From Megaustenia siamemsis (Eukaryota; Mollusca; Gastropoda; Stylommatophora; Ariophantidae), in NCBI GenBank assembly GCA_032433765.1, contig JAVIAB010000051.1, positions 154,884,743 to 154,948,742 of the forward strand: 64,000 bases of DNA. Reading direction: 5' to 3'. Both the position numbers and the translations under genes were made by a program. The notes under the pieces were generated by a model that saw only the letters and a program-made list of their open reading frames with translations, was not told the origin of the DNA and did no database searches. Shown one piece after another: positions 1 to 12,346 of this stretch (within the stretch, counting starts at the first letter, position 1; every line of letters begins with the position of its first letter).

Positions 1-263
1 TCCTGAAGGGTATTGTAGCTTTGTCTGTAGTATTGGTTTGAAGAGTTGAGGTGGTTTGTAAGTACTTTTGAAAAGACGTCGTCGACAAACAGTGAATGTC
101 GGTCATTGGGTATAGTAACTTAACTTTATTATAGATTTGATGCCAATATTAATTTGTATTCTAATACTTGGAGTCCACCAAACCTAGTTTAAAATTACTT
201 ATTCATTATTTATCTCGGGATTGTTACATTTCATAAAAGTTTCCCGGAATGTGTTCCGGCTGG
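1..263. other. Unassigned host sequence
   Basis: No coding, RNA or repeat signal recognised. Confidence 0.4.
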
Positions 264-363
264 AAAGGGGCTATTATTATTATCATCATCATCCTCATTA
301 TTAGTATCATCATCATGATTATTATCATCATCATTATTATTATCATCATCAGCATTATTATTA

Positions 364-398
<35 letters not shown>

Positions 399-540
399 GT
401 CATCATTATTATCATTATCATCATTATTATTATCATCATCATCATTATTATTATCTCACCATTATTACTATCATTAATCCTATCATCATCATTATTATTA
501 TTATCATTATTTGTATTATCATTATTATTATGTACGCTAT
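264..540. repeat. ATT/ATC trinucleotide microsatellite
   Basis: A run of interspersed ATT and ATC triplets about 275 bp long, with few interruptions. Both strands read as open low-complexity poly-Ile or poly-Met/Ile frames because of the 3-bp period. These are not genes. Confidence 0.95.
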
Positions 541-844
541 GTCTGTCAAGAGAAAAAGTTATAGAATGCTCAAAAAATAAAAGAAGCGATATGTGTCTAG
601 AAAAGAAAGGACACTAAACATGATGATAGGGGCGTTAATTGACAACGTGATAATTTTGTGTCAGAGCCGGCTAAGCTATAGGCCGCTAGGGGTCATTTAC
701 CGGGGACACATCTAATTACGGATCCAAATCTGAGCTTATCTGCCATTTTCTTTATTTGTAACATCATTAACAGGAAGTGACATAAAGATTATGTCTAGAA
801 TTGAATTTGGAAGAATCTGAATTGAATTTGTTAAAATCATCATC
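541..844. other. Unassigned host sequence
   Basis: No gene or repeat recognised. It ends in the ATC-rich tail of the LINE fragment that follows on the minus strand. Confidence 0.4.
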
Positions 845-1590
845 ATCATCACGTGCCATACCGGTTGGCGTAGGCGATCATGTCCCTCCACAATCTTCTA
901 TCTACAGTGCATCGTATCAGTTCTGTTGTTGACTGTTTTCCATGCCATGACACCAAGCTATCCAGTATTTTCTCTCTTTGTCGTCCGCGATCTCTCTTTC
1001 CTTTTATTTTGCCAGTTGTAACAAAGTATTCCAACTTTCCTCTTCTCATGATGTGCACGAAAAAATGTTGATTGTTTCTTTCTGATGTTTTTTAGGAGCT
1101 GCCTTTTTGTGTTGGCCTCTTTGAGAACTTCCTCATTGGTCGTTTTAGCTGTGCAGGGACCTTTCAACATTCTTCTGAGAAATCACATCTCTCTGGCCTC
1201 TAATCGTCTTTTCATTTGTTTGTCTAATGTCCATGATTCGCTTCTATAGGTCAGAATTGGTTCTATATAGCACCAATGAACTCTCTTTCTCCTTTCTATT
1301 GACATAGATTTGTTGCATAAGATATTTTTCATTTTCTGAAATGCTATTTTGGCCTGAGCTATTCTGCTTTTTATTTCTGTGGTGCATCTTACATCCGATA
1401 TGATTATTGTGCCCAAGTATTTGACGCGTTGCACTTGTTTCAAATTTGTCCTGTTTATTTTTATGCTGCATGCTGGTGATGATTGTTTCTTCGATATGAC
1501 CATTACTTCTGATTTCTTACTATTCAGACTGAGACCTTTCTTGTTGCTTTCTTTTACTATTATGTCTATAATTTTTTGTAGTTAAAATCG
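845..1590 (-). mobile_element. LINE family A, 3' end of reverse transcriptase (decayed)
   Basis: Minus-strand frames encode the C-terminal part of an APE-type non-LTR retrotransposon reverse transcriptase. VKYLGTIIISD, ESWTLDKQMKRR and a distal segment with GKIKGKRDRGRQREK fall in three frames, so it is disrupted. The family's 3' tail is a short (GAT)n, visible on the plus strand as repeated ATC at 837-851. The same 3' end recurs at 6878-7036, 21747-22225, 28410-28873, 33765-34800, 35087-37560 and 37963-38160. The copy at 37963 is especially close. Assignment to an RTE-like clade is inference. Confidence 0.85.
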
Positions 1591-1914
1591 TATCATTTGT
1601 TTTTAATTGTATATATGTGGTGCATACGGCAACTACACACAATGAAATCACAGAATATAATAGAACAAGAAAAACAACAATCTTTACAGTATGACCCCAT
1701 TACTGGGGCTCTGCCGGGGGACATATAAGACCGGAGAATAAATGCCGCTTGTCCGGAGCTGTTGCCGCGAGGTGTTCGGGTGTGAGTTTTTATTTCACCC
1801 GGGACAGAAAAAGCTGACATCTCTCATGATGAGAGAATCAAGGAGGCACCCATTACCCATTTTATTTTCCCCAACCCAGTAAAATGGGTTGATGGCAAGA
1901 AACAGAACGGCTTG
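1591..1914. other. Unassigned sequence
   Basis: A GC-richer stretch (1690-1810) sits between a LINE fragment and a minisatellite. A short open frame on the minus strand has no recognisable family. Confidence 0.35.
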
Positions 1915-2028
1915 GAAAGTGTTTGTTGAAGACTTATGCTCCACAGGGAGCTGAAAGTGTTTGTTGAAGACCTATGCTCCACAGGGAGCTGAAAGTGTTT
2001 GTTGAAGACTTATGCTCCACAGGGAGCT
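1915..2028. repeat. 38-bp minisatellite, three copies
   Basis: Three near-identical 38-bp units begin GAAAGTGTTTGTTGAAGACT and end CCACAGGGAGCT, with one C/T difference in the middle copy. Related sequence occurs in antisense at about 32640-32735. Confidence 0.95.
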
Positions 2029-2613
2029 GAAAGGTAGAAGAAAGAAGGACCCAGTAAAATACATAGGGATCTAAAAATTACAAATTAAAAGAATTAATAC
2101 ACAATTAGTGCAAGGGACTAAAACAACAAATAAAGTGTATTCTATAATTTCACTTGATCCTGAGGCATCATTTGTCCCGGATTTGTTAAAATACATTAAG
2201 GACACACACCTTTACCAATTTTGCCAATAAGGTAAACGTCTCTTCCCCGCTGTTGTGCAGAAAATGTTTAAAAGTTGAACTGGCTGTTAGTTTGGCGAAA
2301 CAGTAACAGTAAAATTCGCTCCAAGTTTTAAATCTTGTATACTGAAACTCAACAAGTAGCATCTTTGCGATCACGACATTTCATACTCTTGTATATTCAT
2401 TGTGTTACTTTCGTTTATCGGCGAACTAATTCTATTTATTGTGTTGTTTAGTGATAGAGGTCATTGCATTCATTCGATTTTATTTACATTGTGCTGTTAT
2501 TCAGTTACTTGACATTTTAGTGTTTAAGAACGTACGCTATGCATATTGTATAGTCATAGAGAATTATTATTTAAACTATAGTTAGTTTGTAAACTTTGTA
2601 ATTGTTGCAACAA
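2029..2613. other. Sequence upstream of hAT fossil
   Basis: AT-rich with no coding signal. It may contain the 5' non-coding end of the adjacent hAT element, but no terminal inverted repeat could be paired by eye. Confidence 0.35.
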
Positions 2614-4533
2614 ATGGCATCAAAACGTAAATGCAGTTTCAATCAAGATTTACAAAAGGGATATCCCTTTCTAAAAAAAAGTCTACATCAGACTTCACTG
2701 TTGGATGCAGTATATGTGCCTCTGAGCGATTAACCATAGGGGACGTGGTGATATTAAGAGTCAACTAAATAGTGTGAAACATAAGAGAGCCGTAGATACA
2801 GCTGCATCAAGCTCGCCGTTAACAACATTTTTTCGAGCTGAACAGATTGTGACAACGAAGAACAATTAGCTGCTACAGAAGGTGCATTTGTTTATCATAC
2901 AGTGATACACAATCATATATTTAGATCTATGGACTGCACATCAAAATTACTTCAGGTTACTTTACAACCAAAATTTGCTTGTGCACGTACGAAAACAGAA
3001 ACCATTATTCGAAATGTGTTCACACCCCATGTTCAAAAGGAGCTGAGATGTGACCTAGAAAACGTAACATTTATTTTCATACTGACAGATACCTCCAACC
3101 ACAAGGAAATCAAGATTTCTCCTTTGCTTGTCAGATACTTTGATCACAATAGGGGGCTGAAAGTTACAATATTAGAATTGAAGTCATTGCCAGGAGACAC
3201 ATCTGATATTGTTAGTAGTTTTATTAATGACTGTCTAACGAAAAAAGGTTTAGAAAGGAAAGTAGTTGCATTATGTGCAGACAACACAAATTCTATTTTT
3301 TGGGGCGCTGAAAGGAAAGGAAAGAACAATGTTATCAAAAAGCTGAAATAAAACCTTGGACATGGTTTGATATGTGTTGGTTGCCATATTTTCCACAACA
3401 CTGTTCGAGCAGCTGCAGACGTATTAATTATTGATGTTGAGATGATTATTGCTAAAATTTATCTGCACTTCAAATCATACACAGTTAGAGTTGAAAGTCT
3501 CAAGGAGTTTTGCCAGTTTGTGGACACAGACTTCCAGATGATTTTAGGCTATGTGCAGACTAGGTGGCTTGCACTGCTGCCTGCTGTTGAAAGGGTTCTT
3601 CACTTGTTCCTGCCTTTAAAATCCTATTTTCAATATCAAGACAGAGCGCTATCAAGACAGATGCCCAGTTTTTATACAGAAATTCTTTGAAAACCCACTG
3701 TCTGAGGCATGGCTTATTTCTGTTCACAGTCAGACGTCTTCCCACGAAGCAGTGCAGAAAATAGAGGGACAGGTGGTCACTGTTTTTTAAGTAATTGACA
3801 ACATCATTGTGTTGAGAATTATCTAGGAGTCCAAAATGGAAGATGGTTTCTTGCCATCAAGAGTTAAGCTAATTCTTGACAAGCTGGAAATGGAAGGAAT
3901 TCCACAGGATGATGTGAACAAGTTTAAAGCCAGTGTTTCTTCATTCTATGAAACAGCTTTAAGTTATTTGAAGAAATGGGCTGCAAATTATTTTCAAAAC
4001 CTAGAGTCTTACAGCTGGGTAATGTTGAACAAAACACCACCATCGGGAAGATATTAAGAAATCTTCATCATCAGCGAATCAAACAGTACCTTCAGTCGAC
4101 TTTCCAGAAAATGAAATGTATGACGAATATGTCTACATGAAGCAGTTTGTTACTTCTCAGAAAATTAATAAGTGAAGTATTAATAAAACATTACCAGGGC
4201 AGGGTTGGATTGAAATGGCTTCCCACTTCAAAAACAGCCATGTGCCAATTTCACATATTCTGAAGCTGGCAGAGTTCTTTTTGTGTCTACCGGGAACAAA
4301 TGCTGCAACAGAAAGATTGTTTTCACTGATGAACAGCTTGTGGACAAATGATAAAACAACATCAACGTGTGGACACTTTCAAGGCCATGTTGATCACCAA
4401 AGTGACAATGAGCAAACATGTGTTGAATTTTTTTAAGATGTTCCAAACAAAGAAAGATCTTTTTAAAAAAAATCTACTCATCAGAACAGTACAGCAACTC
4501 TACTTCACCTTCCATTTAAGTGAGCATCACTAA
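2614..4533 (+). pseudogene. hAT-family transposase, degenerate
   Basis: Reading through several frames gives a transposase-like protein. The start at 2614 has a BED-finger-like N-terminus (MASKRKCSFNQDLQK, then a GCSIC-type cysteine pair in a shifted frame). A central domain spans 2902-3351 (MDCTSKLLQVTLQPKF, ALCADNTNS) and 3367-3690 (QTRWLALLPAVERVL). The C-terminal hAT dimerisation block is at 4215-4533 (NAATERLFSLMN, then TFKAMLITKV). At least five frame changes and several stops show it is inactive in this copy. The architecture matches the C-terminal-dimerisation hAT proteins that resemble ZMYM/DUF4371-type domesticated genes. A real host gene is unlikely, given the breaks and the absence of introns. 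Confidence 0.8.
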
Positions 4534-5227
4534 TGTTTTTTTTTTTATTAGCTTATAATGTTTTGTAAGCTTACATTGTTAGGTGTTTTAATTGGTTTTA
4601 AAATATACGTATTATCCACTTGCAAAAGAAGGAAGAAATGTCATTTTATTGATGGCAAATTTAAGTCAAATTAATCCGTGCAGGATTAGGGTTTCAAAAA
4701 TATGGTCACCTTAGTTTAGTGGTTGTTAACGTCAGTCAATTTTTATTTTAGGACACTCGTACCTTTTATATACCGTTCCTCGCGATCAGTCTCGTAAAAA
4801 AGGTCGAGAAATACGTGCTAAAGATGGCAGACTTGCGCGCAAACGCCGAAGGGCATGTTACTACTGGTTCCTAGTACCCACTTGCCCGCACACCGCAACC
4901 CATCGTGACCCCGGTCTCAGTACAGGTCAACGGAGGACGCCGATCCTAAGGTAGGTAATCGTGGCTACCAGTCAGAAGCAGGTCCTACTATTTCTCTCGC
5001 TAAGGAAAAGTGAATTCTGTAACCCACTTCCTTGTGTTGCTCGAATTTTCCTCAATTCTTATCACTCACATGCTAATCTCCCCTCCCCCCCCCCCACCAA
5101 CCCAGAAATTCTCTTACTGTTCCTCTTTTATCACCTATCAATTCTCCATCTACAGTTCTCTGTGAGTTTTCCGTCCTCAGTCTCTTTTACCTCGTTCTCA
5201 ACCTCAATCTCTAATATATGTGTATCT
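4534..5227. other. Non-coding, pyrimidine-rich sequence
   Basis: Contains T-rich and C-rich runs, including a C9 run near 5086, but no recognisable gene. A phrase at about 4680-4715 (AGGATTAGGGTTTC, then GGTCACC) could be a hAT end, but no partner was seen. Confidence 0.35.
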
Positions 5228-5342
5228 TTACTCCCTAACTCCTGTCGTTATCTTTACTCCCTGACTCCTGTCGTTATCTTTACTCCCTGACTCCTGTCGT
5301 TATCTTTACTCCCCAGCTCCTGTCGTTATCTTTACTCCCCTT
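5228..5342. repeat. 26-bp minisatellite
   Basis: Four to five units of about 26 bp, each carrying CTCCTGTCGTTATCTTTACT. Confidence 0.9.
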
Positions 5343-5420
5343 CTTTATTTTCTTACCCCTCCCCACCTCTCTCTCCATTTTCTCCTTTTCAATTTTAATT
5401 ATTTGAATTTAGCTCATCTT

Positions 5421-6618
5421 TCTAACAACACTAGTTTATTTGTCTACCAACACTAGTTGATATGTCTACCAACACTAGTTTATTTGTCTACCAACACTAG
5501 TTGATATGCCTACCAACACTAGTTGATTTGTCTACCAACACTAGTTGATTTGTCTACCAACACTAGTTTATTTGTCTACCAACACTAGTTGATTTGTCTA
5601 ACAACACTAGTTTATTTGTCTACCAACACTAGTTTATTTGTCTACCAACACTAGTTGATATGTCTAACAACACTAGTTGATTTGTCTAACAACACTAGTT
5701 GATTTGTCCAACAAACTAGTTGGTTTGTCTACCAACACTAGTTTATTTGTCTAACAACACTAGTTGATTTGCCTACCAACACTAGTTGATTTGTCTAACA
5801 ACACTAGTTTATTTGTCTACCAACATTAGTTTATTTGTCTAACAACACTAGTTGATTTGTCTAACAACACTAGTTGATTTGTCTAACAACACTAGTTTAT
5901 TTGTCTACCAACATTAGTTTATTTGTCTACCAACACTAGTTTATTTGTCTAACAACACTAGTTGATTTGTCCAACAAACTAGTTGATTTGTCCAACAAAC
6001 TAGTTGGTTTGTCTACCAACACTAGTTGATATGTCTACCAACACTAGTTTATTTGTCTACCAACACTAGTTGATTTGTCTAACAACACTAGTTTATTTGT
6101 CTACCAACACTAGTTTATTTGTCTACCAACACTAGTTGATATGTCTAACAACACTAGTTGATTTGTCTAACAACACTAGTTGATTTGTCCAACAAACTAG
6201 TTGGTTTGTCTACCAACACTAGTTTATTTGTCTACCAACATTAGTTTATTTGTCTAACAACACTAGTTGATTTGCCTACCAACACTAGTTGATTTGTCTA
6301 ACAACACTAGTTTATTTGTCTACCAACATTAGTTTATTTGTCTAACAACACTAGTTGATTTGCCTACCAACAGTAGTTGATTTGTCTACCAACACTAGTT
6401 TATTTGTCTACCAACATTAGTTTATTTGTCTAACAACACTAGTTGATTTGCCTACCAACACTAGTTGATTTATCTAACAACACTAGTTGATTTGTCTAAC
6501 AACACTAGTTGATTTGTCTACCAACACTAGTTGATTTGTCTAACAACACTAGTTGATTTGTCTAACAACACTAGTTGATTTGTCTACCAACACTAGTTTA
6601 TTTGTCTACCAACACTAG
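5421..6618. repeat. 22-bp satellite (SpeI-type ACTAGT core)
   Basis: About 54 tandem copies of a unit close to AACACTAGTTGATTTGTCTA plus CC or AC. Common variants are TTTATTT for TTGATTT, and a shortened unit with ACAAACTAGTTGG. Blocks of variant units recur, for example near 5700 and 6190, indicating amplification of multi-unit segments. Confidence 0.97.
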
Positions 6619-6877
6619 ACATTAAAACTAACGATTTTGGAAGAATTTAGCTAAGAAATATCGTCTACCACCCTTAACCCCAGCACTTGTGAAGCACAGA
6701 ATAAATTCACGCTGCAAGCATGTGTACACAACCCTATATCCAAACCTTGATACGACTGCGTCAACACAAATCATCGCTAGGGAATGACGGAACAAGAAAT
6801 CCAGCAATAAGACGGTCTTCCATTCCTGGGCAGTAATTGAAGGAGTAGGAGAGGTTCTATGTGGGTGAGATATCATC
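6619..6877. other. Unassigned sequence between satellite and LINE
   Basis: A minus-strand open frame at 6628-6921 has no recognised family and runs into the LINE tail. No gene supported. Confidence 0.35.
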
Positions 6878-7036
6878 ATCAAGTACCATGCCTGCTGGCT
6901 TAGGTGATCATGTCTCCCCACAACTGTCGATCTCGACAGTTATTTATCATTTCTGTTATTGACCTTCTGTCAAACCATTCTCTTTATCTGCCTGGTATCT
7001 TTTCTCTTTGCTTCCCTCTATCTTTTCGTCCTTGCC
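6878..7036 (-). mobile_element. LINE family A, short 3' fragment
   Basis: The plus strand shows the reverse complement of the family A 3' end, with a phrase TAGGTGATCATGTCTC shared with the copies at 21747 and 35087. An ATCATCATC tail lies just before it. It is truncated at the start of the 19-bp satellite. Confidence 0.8.
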
Positions 7037-7040
7037 CTAT

Positions 7041-7640
7041 ACGGCCCGGCATGCTCAATAAGGCCCGGCATGCTCAATAAGGCCTGGCATGCTCAATAAG
7101 GCCCGGCATGCTCAATAAGGCCCGGCATGCTCAATAAGGCCTGGCATGCTCAATAAGGCCCGGCATGCTCAATAAGGCCCGGCATGCTCAATAAGGCCCG
7201 GCATGATCAATAAGGCCCGGCATGCTCAATAAGGCCTGGCATGCTCAATAAGGCCCGGCATGCTCAATAAGGCCCGGCATGCTCAATAAGGCCCGGCATG
7301 CTCAATAAGGCCCGGCGTGCTCAATAAGGCCCGGCGTGCTCAATAAGGCCCGGCATGCTCAATAAGGCCTGGCATGCTCAATACGCTCGGCATGTTCAAT
7401 AAGGCCCGGCATGCTGAACACGGCTCGGCATGCTCAATACGGCCTGGCATGCTCAATAAGGCCCGGCATGCTCAATACGGCTCGGCATGCTCAATACGAC
7501 CTGGCATGCTCAATAAGGCCCGGCATGCTCAATACGGCTCGGCATGCTCAATACGGCCCGGCATGCTCAATAAGGCCTGGCATGCTCAATACGGCTCGGC
7601 ATGCTCAATACGGCCTGGCATGCTCAATAAGGCCTGGCAT
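7041..7640. repeat. 19-bp satellite (SphI-type GCATGC core)
   Basis: About 31 tandem copies of CCCGGCATGCTCAATAAGG. The distal third (from about 7380) mixes AATACGG variants. Open frames across it exist only because the unit lacks stops in some phases. Confidence 0.97.
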
Positions 7641-8240
7641 TCGGTGTACATGACATCTATAACAGAAAACAGCTTGACCTTATTGAGTATCGAACCCTTA
7701 TCATCTGGCTAGCAAGCATGTAAATAATCAACAACAACTATTTTGATTGCACACAGATGTCACCAGTCTAGAGATGTCGAACGCTTGCTTCGAACTCATA
7801 TCGACGTCTAGAGGTGTACGCAGCAGAAGAGATGGGTTTCACACATCAGCACGCAATACAAATTATCAATGTAATTTGGTGAGCGTGAAAACCACACACT
7901 AGCGCATGACCTTCAATGTTTCCTGTGACGTCCGTACCTACCGTCGGTAGACTCTACTTGAATAAGAAGCTATACTTGATTGACACGTGGTTTAGCTTTC
8001 TAACAAAAGAAACAAAAAAAAAACATACCTCTTCCCAGCTAAATCACTTTAAACTACTATTCGTGTTGTTGCGTCCTATAACTGTTGGTCTGCAACGCAA
8101 GTATTCAACCCTACCTTATTCGGGAGATAACGTGTCTTAACAGGATAATACATGTATACATTTTATTCCCCAGTTGTGTTCGCAACCTTAGCGCTACAGT
8201 CACGAGTACACATGCGTGAAAGACAATTATAGCTACTTTT
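7641..8240. other. Unassigned host sequence
   Basis: No gene or repeat family recognised. Confidence 0.35.
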
Positions 8241-8345
8241 TTACGTAGCCTAGTTGGCCGTGTGCTCTAGCGTTTGTCTCTCGTGTAAAGGCTCTGTGTT
8301 GAGGAGCACGGGTTTGATCCTTCTTCGGACTGTCTATTGTTCTTT
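8241..8345 (+). mobile_element. Possible tRNA-derived SINE head
   Basis: TAGCCTAGTTGG at about 8248 matches an RNA polymerase III A box. GGGTTTGATCC about 60 bp downstream resembles a B box. A T-rich segment follows. It does not fold as a clean tRNA by eye. Only one copy was seen in this window. Confidence 0.4.
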
Positions 8346-9962
8346 GTTTTTTTTTTTCTGTTGTTAATTTTTGGTAATTTGTTTCTTCGTGTGTTGTAAA
8401 TATATCTGTTCCCATGAAATGATTCATTGATTGACAAGTCTATTCTCTCTGCTGTCAGCATTTGATATTTTAGTGCGCTGTCTTTTGCTGCTGTGTATTT
8501 TCCTTTTCTTTTCTCTGTCAAGTGATTACCATTCTGTCTGAAAGCCATGGTGAGCATTAATTAACCCACGTTTCAACCAAATCTATCATGCCTTTCATCC
8601 TTCTCTCTCGGATCTACCTCAGGTATTTACTTCGAGAAGAAATCAGTGGTGTCTCTTCACAATATTCCTGTCGGCGGCACCACTTTCGAAAAGTGAAAGC
8701 AAAGCTTCTAACTCTCCAAAGAGTAGTTTTTTTGAAAGTCCCGTATCTCATTTCAAATGAAGCTTTAATGTAAGTTTGCAGAGAGTAGCAAATTGATTTG
8801 GCTGAAACGTTTTTTGTTCAGAATCTCATGTCTAATAACATCTTTGTCAAATTCATAAGCTTTTCTTGTTCTTAATTGTTTGGCGGTAACTTTTTAAAAA
8901 TATATATTCAAAGTCATGATTTATCCAGCAGATAAAAGGTGTTCTATCTACAATCAGAGAGTGGTGTTTTATCTCTTCTAGGTCTTGGACGCTTTTGTAT
9001 AATCGAGCCTCTTATCTTCCCTGCACTGCAGAAGTGGCTCTACAATATTAACGTTACATTTTGCAAATTTATTAAATTATACTTTAAATTTATTATTATT
9101 TAGAAAATTGAGGTAGCTCACTATTTTAGCATTTCAGTAAAATAAACTATATTTTCATATGTGCATTTACTATGAGTATTAACAACCTCATTCACCGAGC
9201 TCTATACTGACGAATCAATAAGGTGCTCAAAAGGTCACTTGTCAAGTTTAGCAGGAAAGTTACGTGTGCCTTGAAGTTTTCCACGCTTGTTTTTTTTTTT
9301 TTCCACTTACAAATTGATAGTGTGTCCTTTAATTTTAATGAACAGAGAAGATGACTGACTGTAAAACCTTTAAATGGCAGTCTTTAAGTGCCTCTTGCGT
9401 TTTCACATAATCTACTATCAAATAAAAATCCTACACTAGATCAGTTTTATAATAAACTTTGACATTTTTATTAAACTCGGAGAAATTCGAAGACTGCATG
9501 CAAAACTGAAAAGCAATAATCAACAAGTTTTCGAGAAAATTGATACGAGTTTGGGCAACAAGCAGAACTGACTACCAGAACCATCAAAGTACACATGGGA
9601 CCAAGTGTTCTGTGAGTAGTTCTCATATATGTACCTTTTTTCATAATGTTTTCTTCCCAGGTCTGTCTGTGTATCTATCTTTTTCTTTATTCTTATTACA
9701 ACAGTTTTCTAGTTTACACTCTTGATTCTTACTACAAATGTTTCCAATTTTAGACTTTTGATTCTTATTACACAAATTTTCTATTTTAGGCTACATTGCT
9801 TCTTAATGAAACTGTTTTCTTTTTGAGACTCTCTTCTAGAAGCCACGATGAAGCAAACGCTTGTTAACAGAACCAGGAGGTCGAGTTCACTCGTCAGGTC
9901 AAGCTTCTTCTTGGTTCTATCAGCCTTAATTTCATTAGCACCGATTATTTTCTTGAAAACAA
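8346..9962. other. Non-coding AT-rich host sequence
   Basis: About 1.6 kb with T-rich runs and no open frame of recognisable family. A mildly repeated phrase (GATTCTTATTACA / GATTCTTACTACA) occurs at 9690-9780. Confidence 0.4.
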
Positions 9963-12346
9963 AGGTGGCTTTGTGCTGTACTGACGACACTGACCCATGG
10001 TAAAGAAAGGTGGCTTTGTGCTGTACTGACGACACTGACCCATTGTAAAGAAAGGTGGCTTTGTGCTGTACTGACGACACTGACCCACTGTAAAGAAAGG
10101 TGGCTTTGTGCTGTACTGACGACACTGACCCATGGTAAAGAAAGGTGGCTTTGTGCGATATTGACGACACTGACCCATGGTAAAGAAATGTGGCTTTGTG
10201 CTGTACTGACGACACTGACCCATGGTAAAGAAAGGTGGCTTTGTGCTGTACTGACGAAACTGATCCATCGTAAAGAAAGGTGACTTTGTGCGGTACTGAC
10301 GACACTGACCCATGGTAAAGAAAGATGGCTTTGTGCTGTACTGACGACACTGACCGATGGAAAAAGAAAGGTGGCTTTGTGCTGTAGACGACACTGACCC
10401 ATGGTAAAGAAATGTGGCTTTATGCTGTACTGACGACACTGACCGATGGAAAAATAAAGGTGGCTTTGTGCTGTACTGACGACACTGACTCATGGTAAAG
10501 AAAGGTGGCTTTGTGCGGTACTGACGACACTGACTCATGGTAAAGAAAGGTGGCTTTGTGCGGTACTGACGACACTGACCCATGGTAAAGAAAGGTGGCT
10601 TTGTGCGGTAATGACGACACTGACCCATGGTAAAGAAATGTGGCTTTGTGCTGTTCTGACGAAATTGACCGATGGAAAAAGAAATGTAGCTTTGTGCGGT
10701 ACTGATGACACTGACCCATGGTAAAGAAAGGTGGCTTTGTGCGATACTGACGACACTGACCCATGGTAAAGAAATGTGGCTTTGTGCGGTACTGACGACA
10801 CTGACCCATGGTAAAGAAAGGTGGCTTTGTGCGGTACTGACGACACTGACCCATGGTAAAGAAAGGTGGCTTTGTGCGGTACTGACGACACTGACCCATG
10901 GTAAAGAAAGGTGGCTTTGTGCGGTACTGACGACACTGACCCATGGTAAAGAAAGGTGGCTTTGTGCGGTACTGACGACACTGACCCATGGTAAAGAAAG
11001 ATGGCTTTGTGCTGTACTGACGACACTGACCGATGGAAAAAGAAAGGTGGCTTTGTGCTGTAGACGACACTGACCCATGGTAAAGAAATGTGGCTTTGTG
11101 CGGTACTGACGACACTGACCCATGGTAAAGAAAGGTGGCTTTGTGCGGTACTGACGACACTGACCCATGGTAAAGAAAGGTGGCTTTGTGCGGTACTGAC
11201 GACACTGACCCATGGTAAAGAAAGATGGCTTTGTGCTGTACTGACGACACTGACCGATGGAAAAAGAAAGGTGGCTTTGTGCTGTAGACGACACTGACCC
11301 ATGGTAAAGAAATGTGGCTTTATGCTGTACTGACGACACTGACCGATGGAAAAATAAAGGTGGCTTTGTGCTGTACTGACGACACTGACCCATGGTAAAG
11401 AAAGGTGGCTTTGTGCGGTACTGACGACATTGACCCATGGTAAAGAAAGGTGACTTTGTGCGGTACTGACGACACTGACCCATGGTAAAGAAAGGTGGCT
11501 TTGTGCGGTACTGACGACACTGACCCATTGTAAAGAAAGGTGGCTTTGTGCGGTACTGACGACACAGACCGATGGTAAAGAAATGTGGCTTTGTGCGGTA
11601 CTGACGACACTGACCCATGGTAAAGAAATGTGGCTTTGTGCTGTACTGACGACACTGACCCATGGTAAAGAAATGTGGCTTTGTGCTGTACTGACGACAC
11701 AGACCCATGGTAAAGAAAGGTGGCTTTGTGTGGTACTGACGACACTGACCCATGGTAAAGAAAGGTGGCTTTGTGCTGTACTGACGACACTGACCCATGG
11801 TAAAGAAATGTGGCTTTGTGCTGTACTGACGACACTGACCCAGGGTAAAGAAATGTGGCTTTGTGCTGTACTGACGACACAGACCCATGGTAAAGAAAGG
11901 TGGCTTTGTGCGATACTGAATACACTGACCCATGGTAAAGAAATGTGGCTTTGTGCTGTACTGACGACACAGACCCATGGTAAAGAAATGTGGCTTTGTG
12001 CGGTACTGACGACACTGACCCATGATAAACAAAGGTGGCTTTGTGCGGTACTGACGACACTGAACCATGGTAAAGAAAGGTGGCTTTGTGCTGTACTGAC
12101 GACACTGACCCATGGTAAAGAATGGTGGCTTTATGCGGTACTGACGACACTGACCCTTGTAAAGAACGGTGGCTTTGTGCGGTACTGACGACACTGACCC
12201 ATGGTAAAGAAATGTGGCTTTGTGCGATACTGACGACACTGACCCATGTTAAGAAAGGTGGCTTTGTGCGGTGCTGACGACACTGAACCATGATAAAGAA
12301 AGGTGGCTTTGTGCGGTACTGACGACACTGACCCGTGGTAAAGAAA
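9963..12346. repeat. 45-bp satellite with higher-order structure (NcoI-type CCATGG core)
   Basis: About 53 copies of a 45-bp unit containing GACGACACTGACCCATGG and AAGGTGGCTTTGTG. Because 45 is a multiple of three, frames stay open for hundreds of codons on both strands; the longest minus-strand frame covers most of the array. These frames are repeat artefacts, since all three phases are open and show no codon constraint. Variant units (GATGGAAAAAGAAAG, and a 3-bp-deleted GCTGTAGACGACAC) recur in the same order 900 bp apart. Confidence 0.97.

Noticed and set aside
2150..4720. Terminal inverted repeats of the hAT element
   Set aside because: Candidate phrases near 2155 and 4690 could not be paired convincingly by eye.
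7374..7712. 112-codon open frame with a repeated motif of the SACSIRPGMLNKARHA type
   Set aside because: Translation of the 19-bp satellite; no stops occur in this phase by chance.
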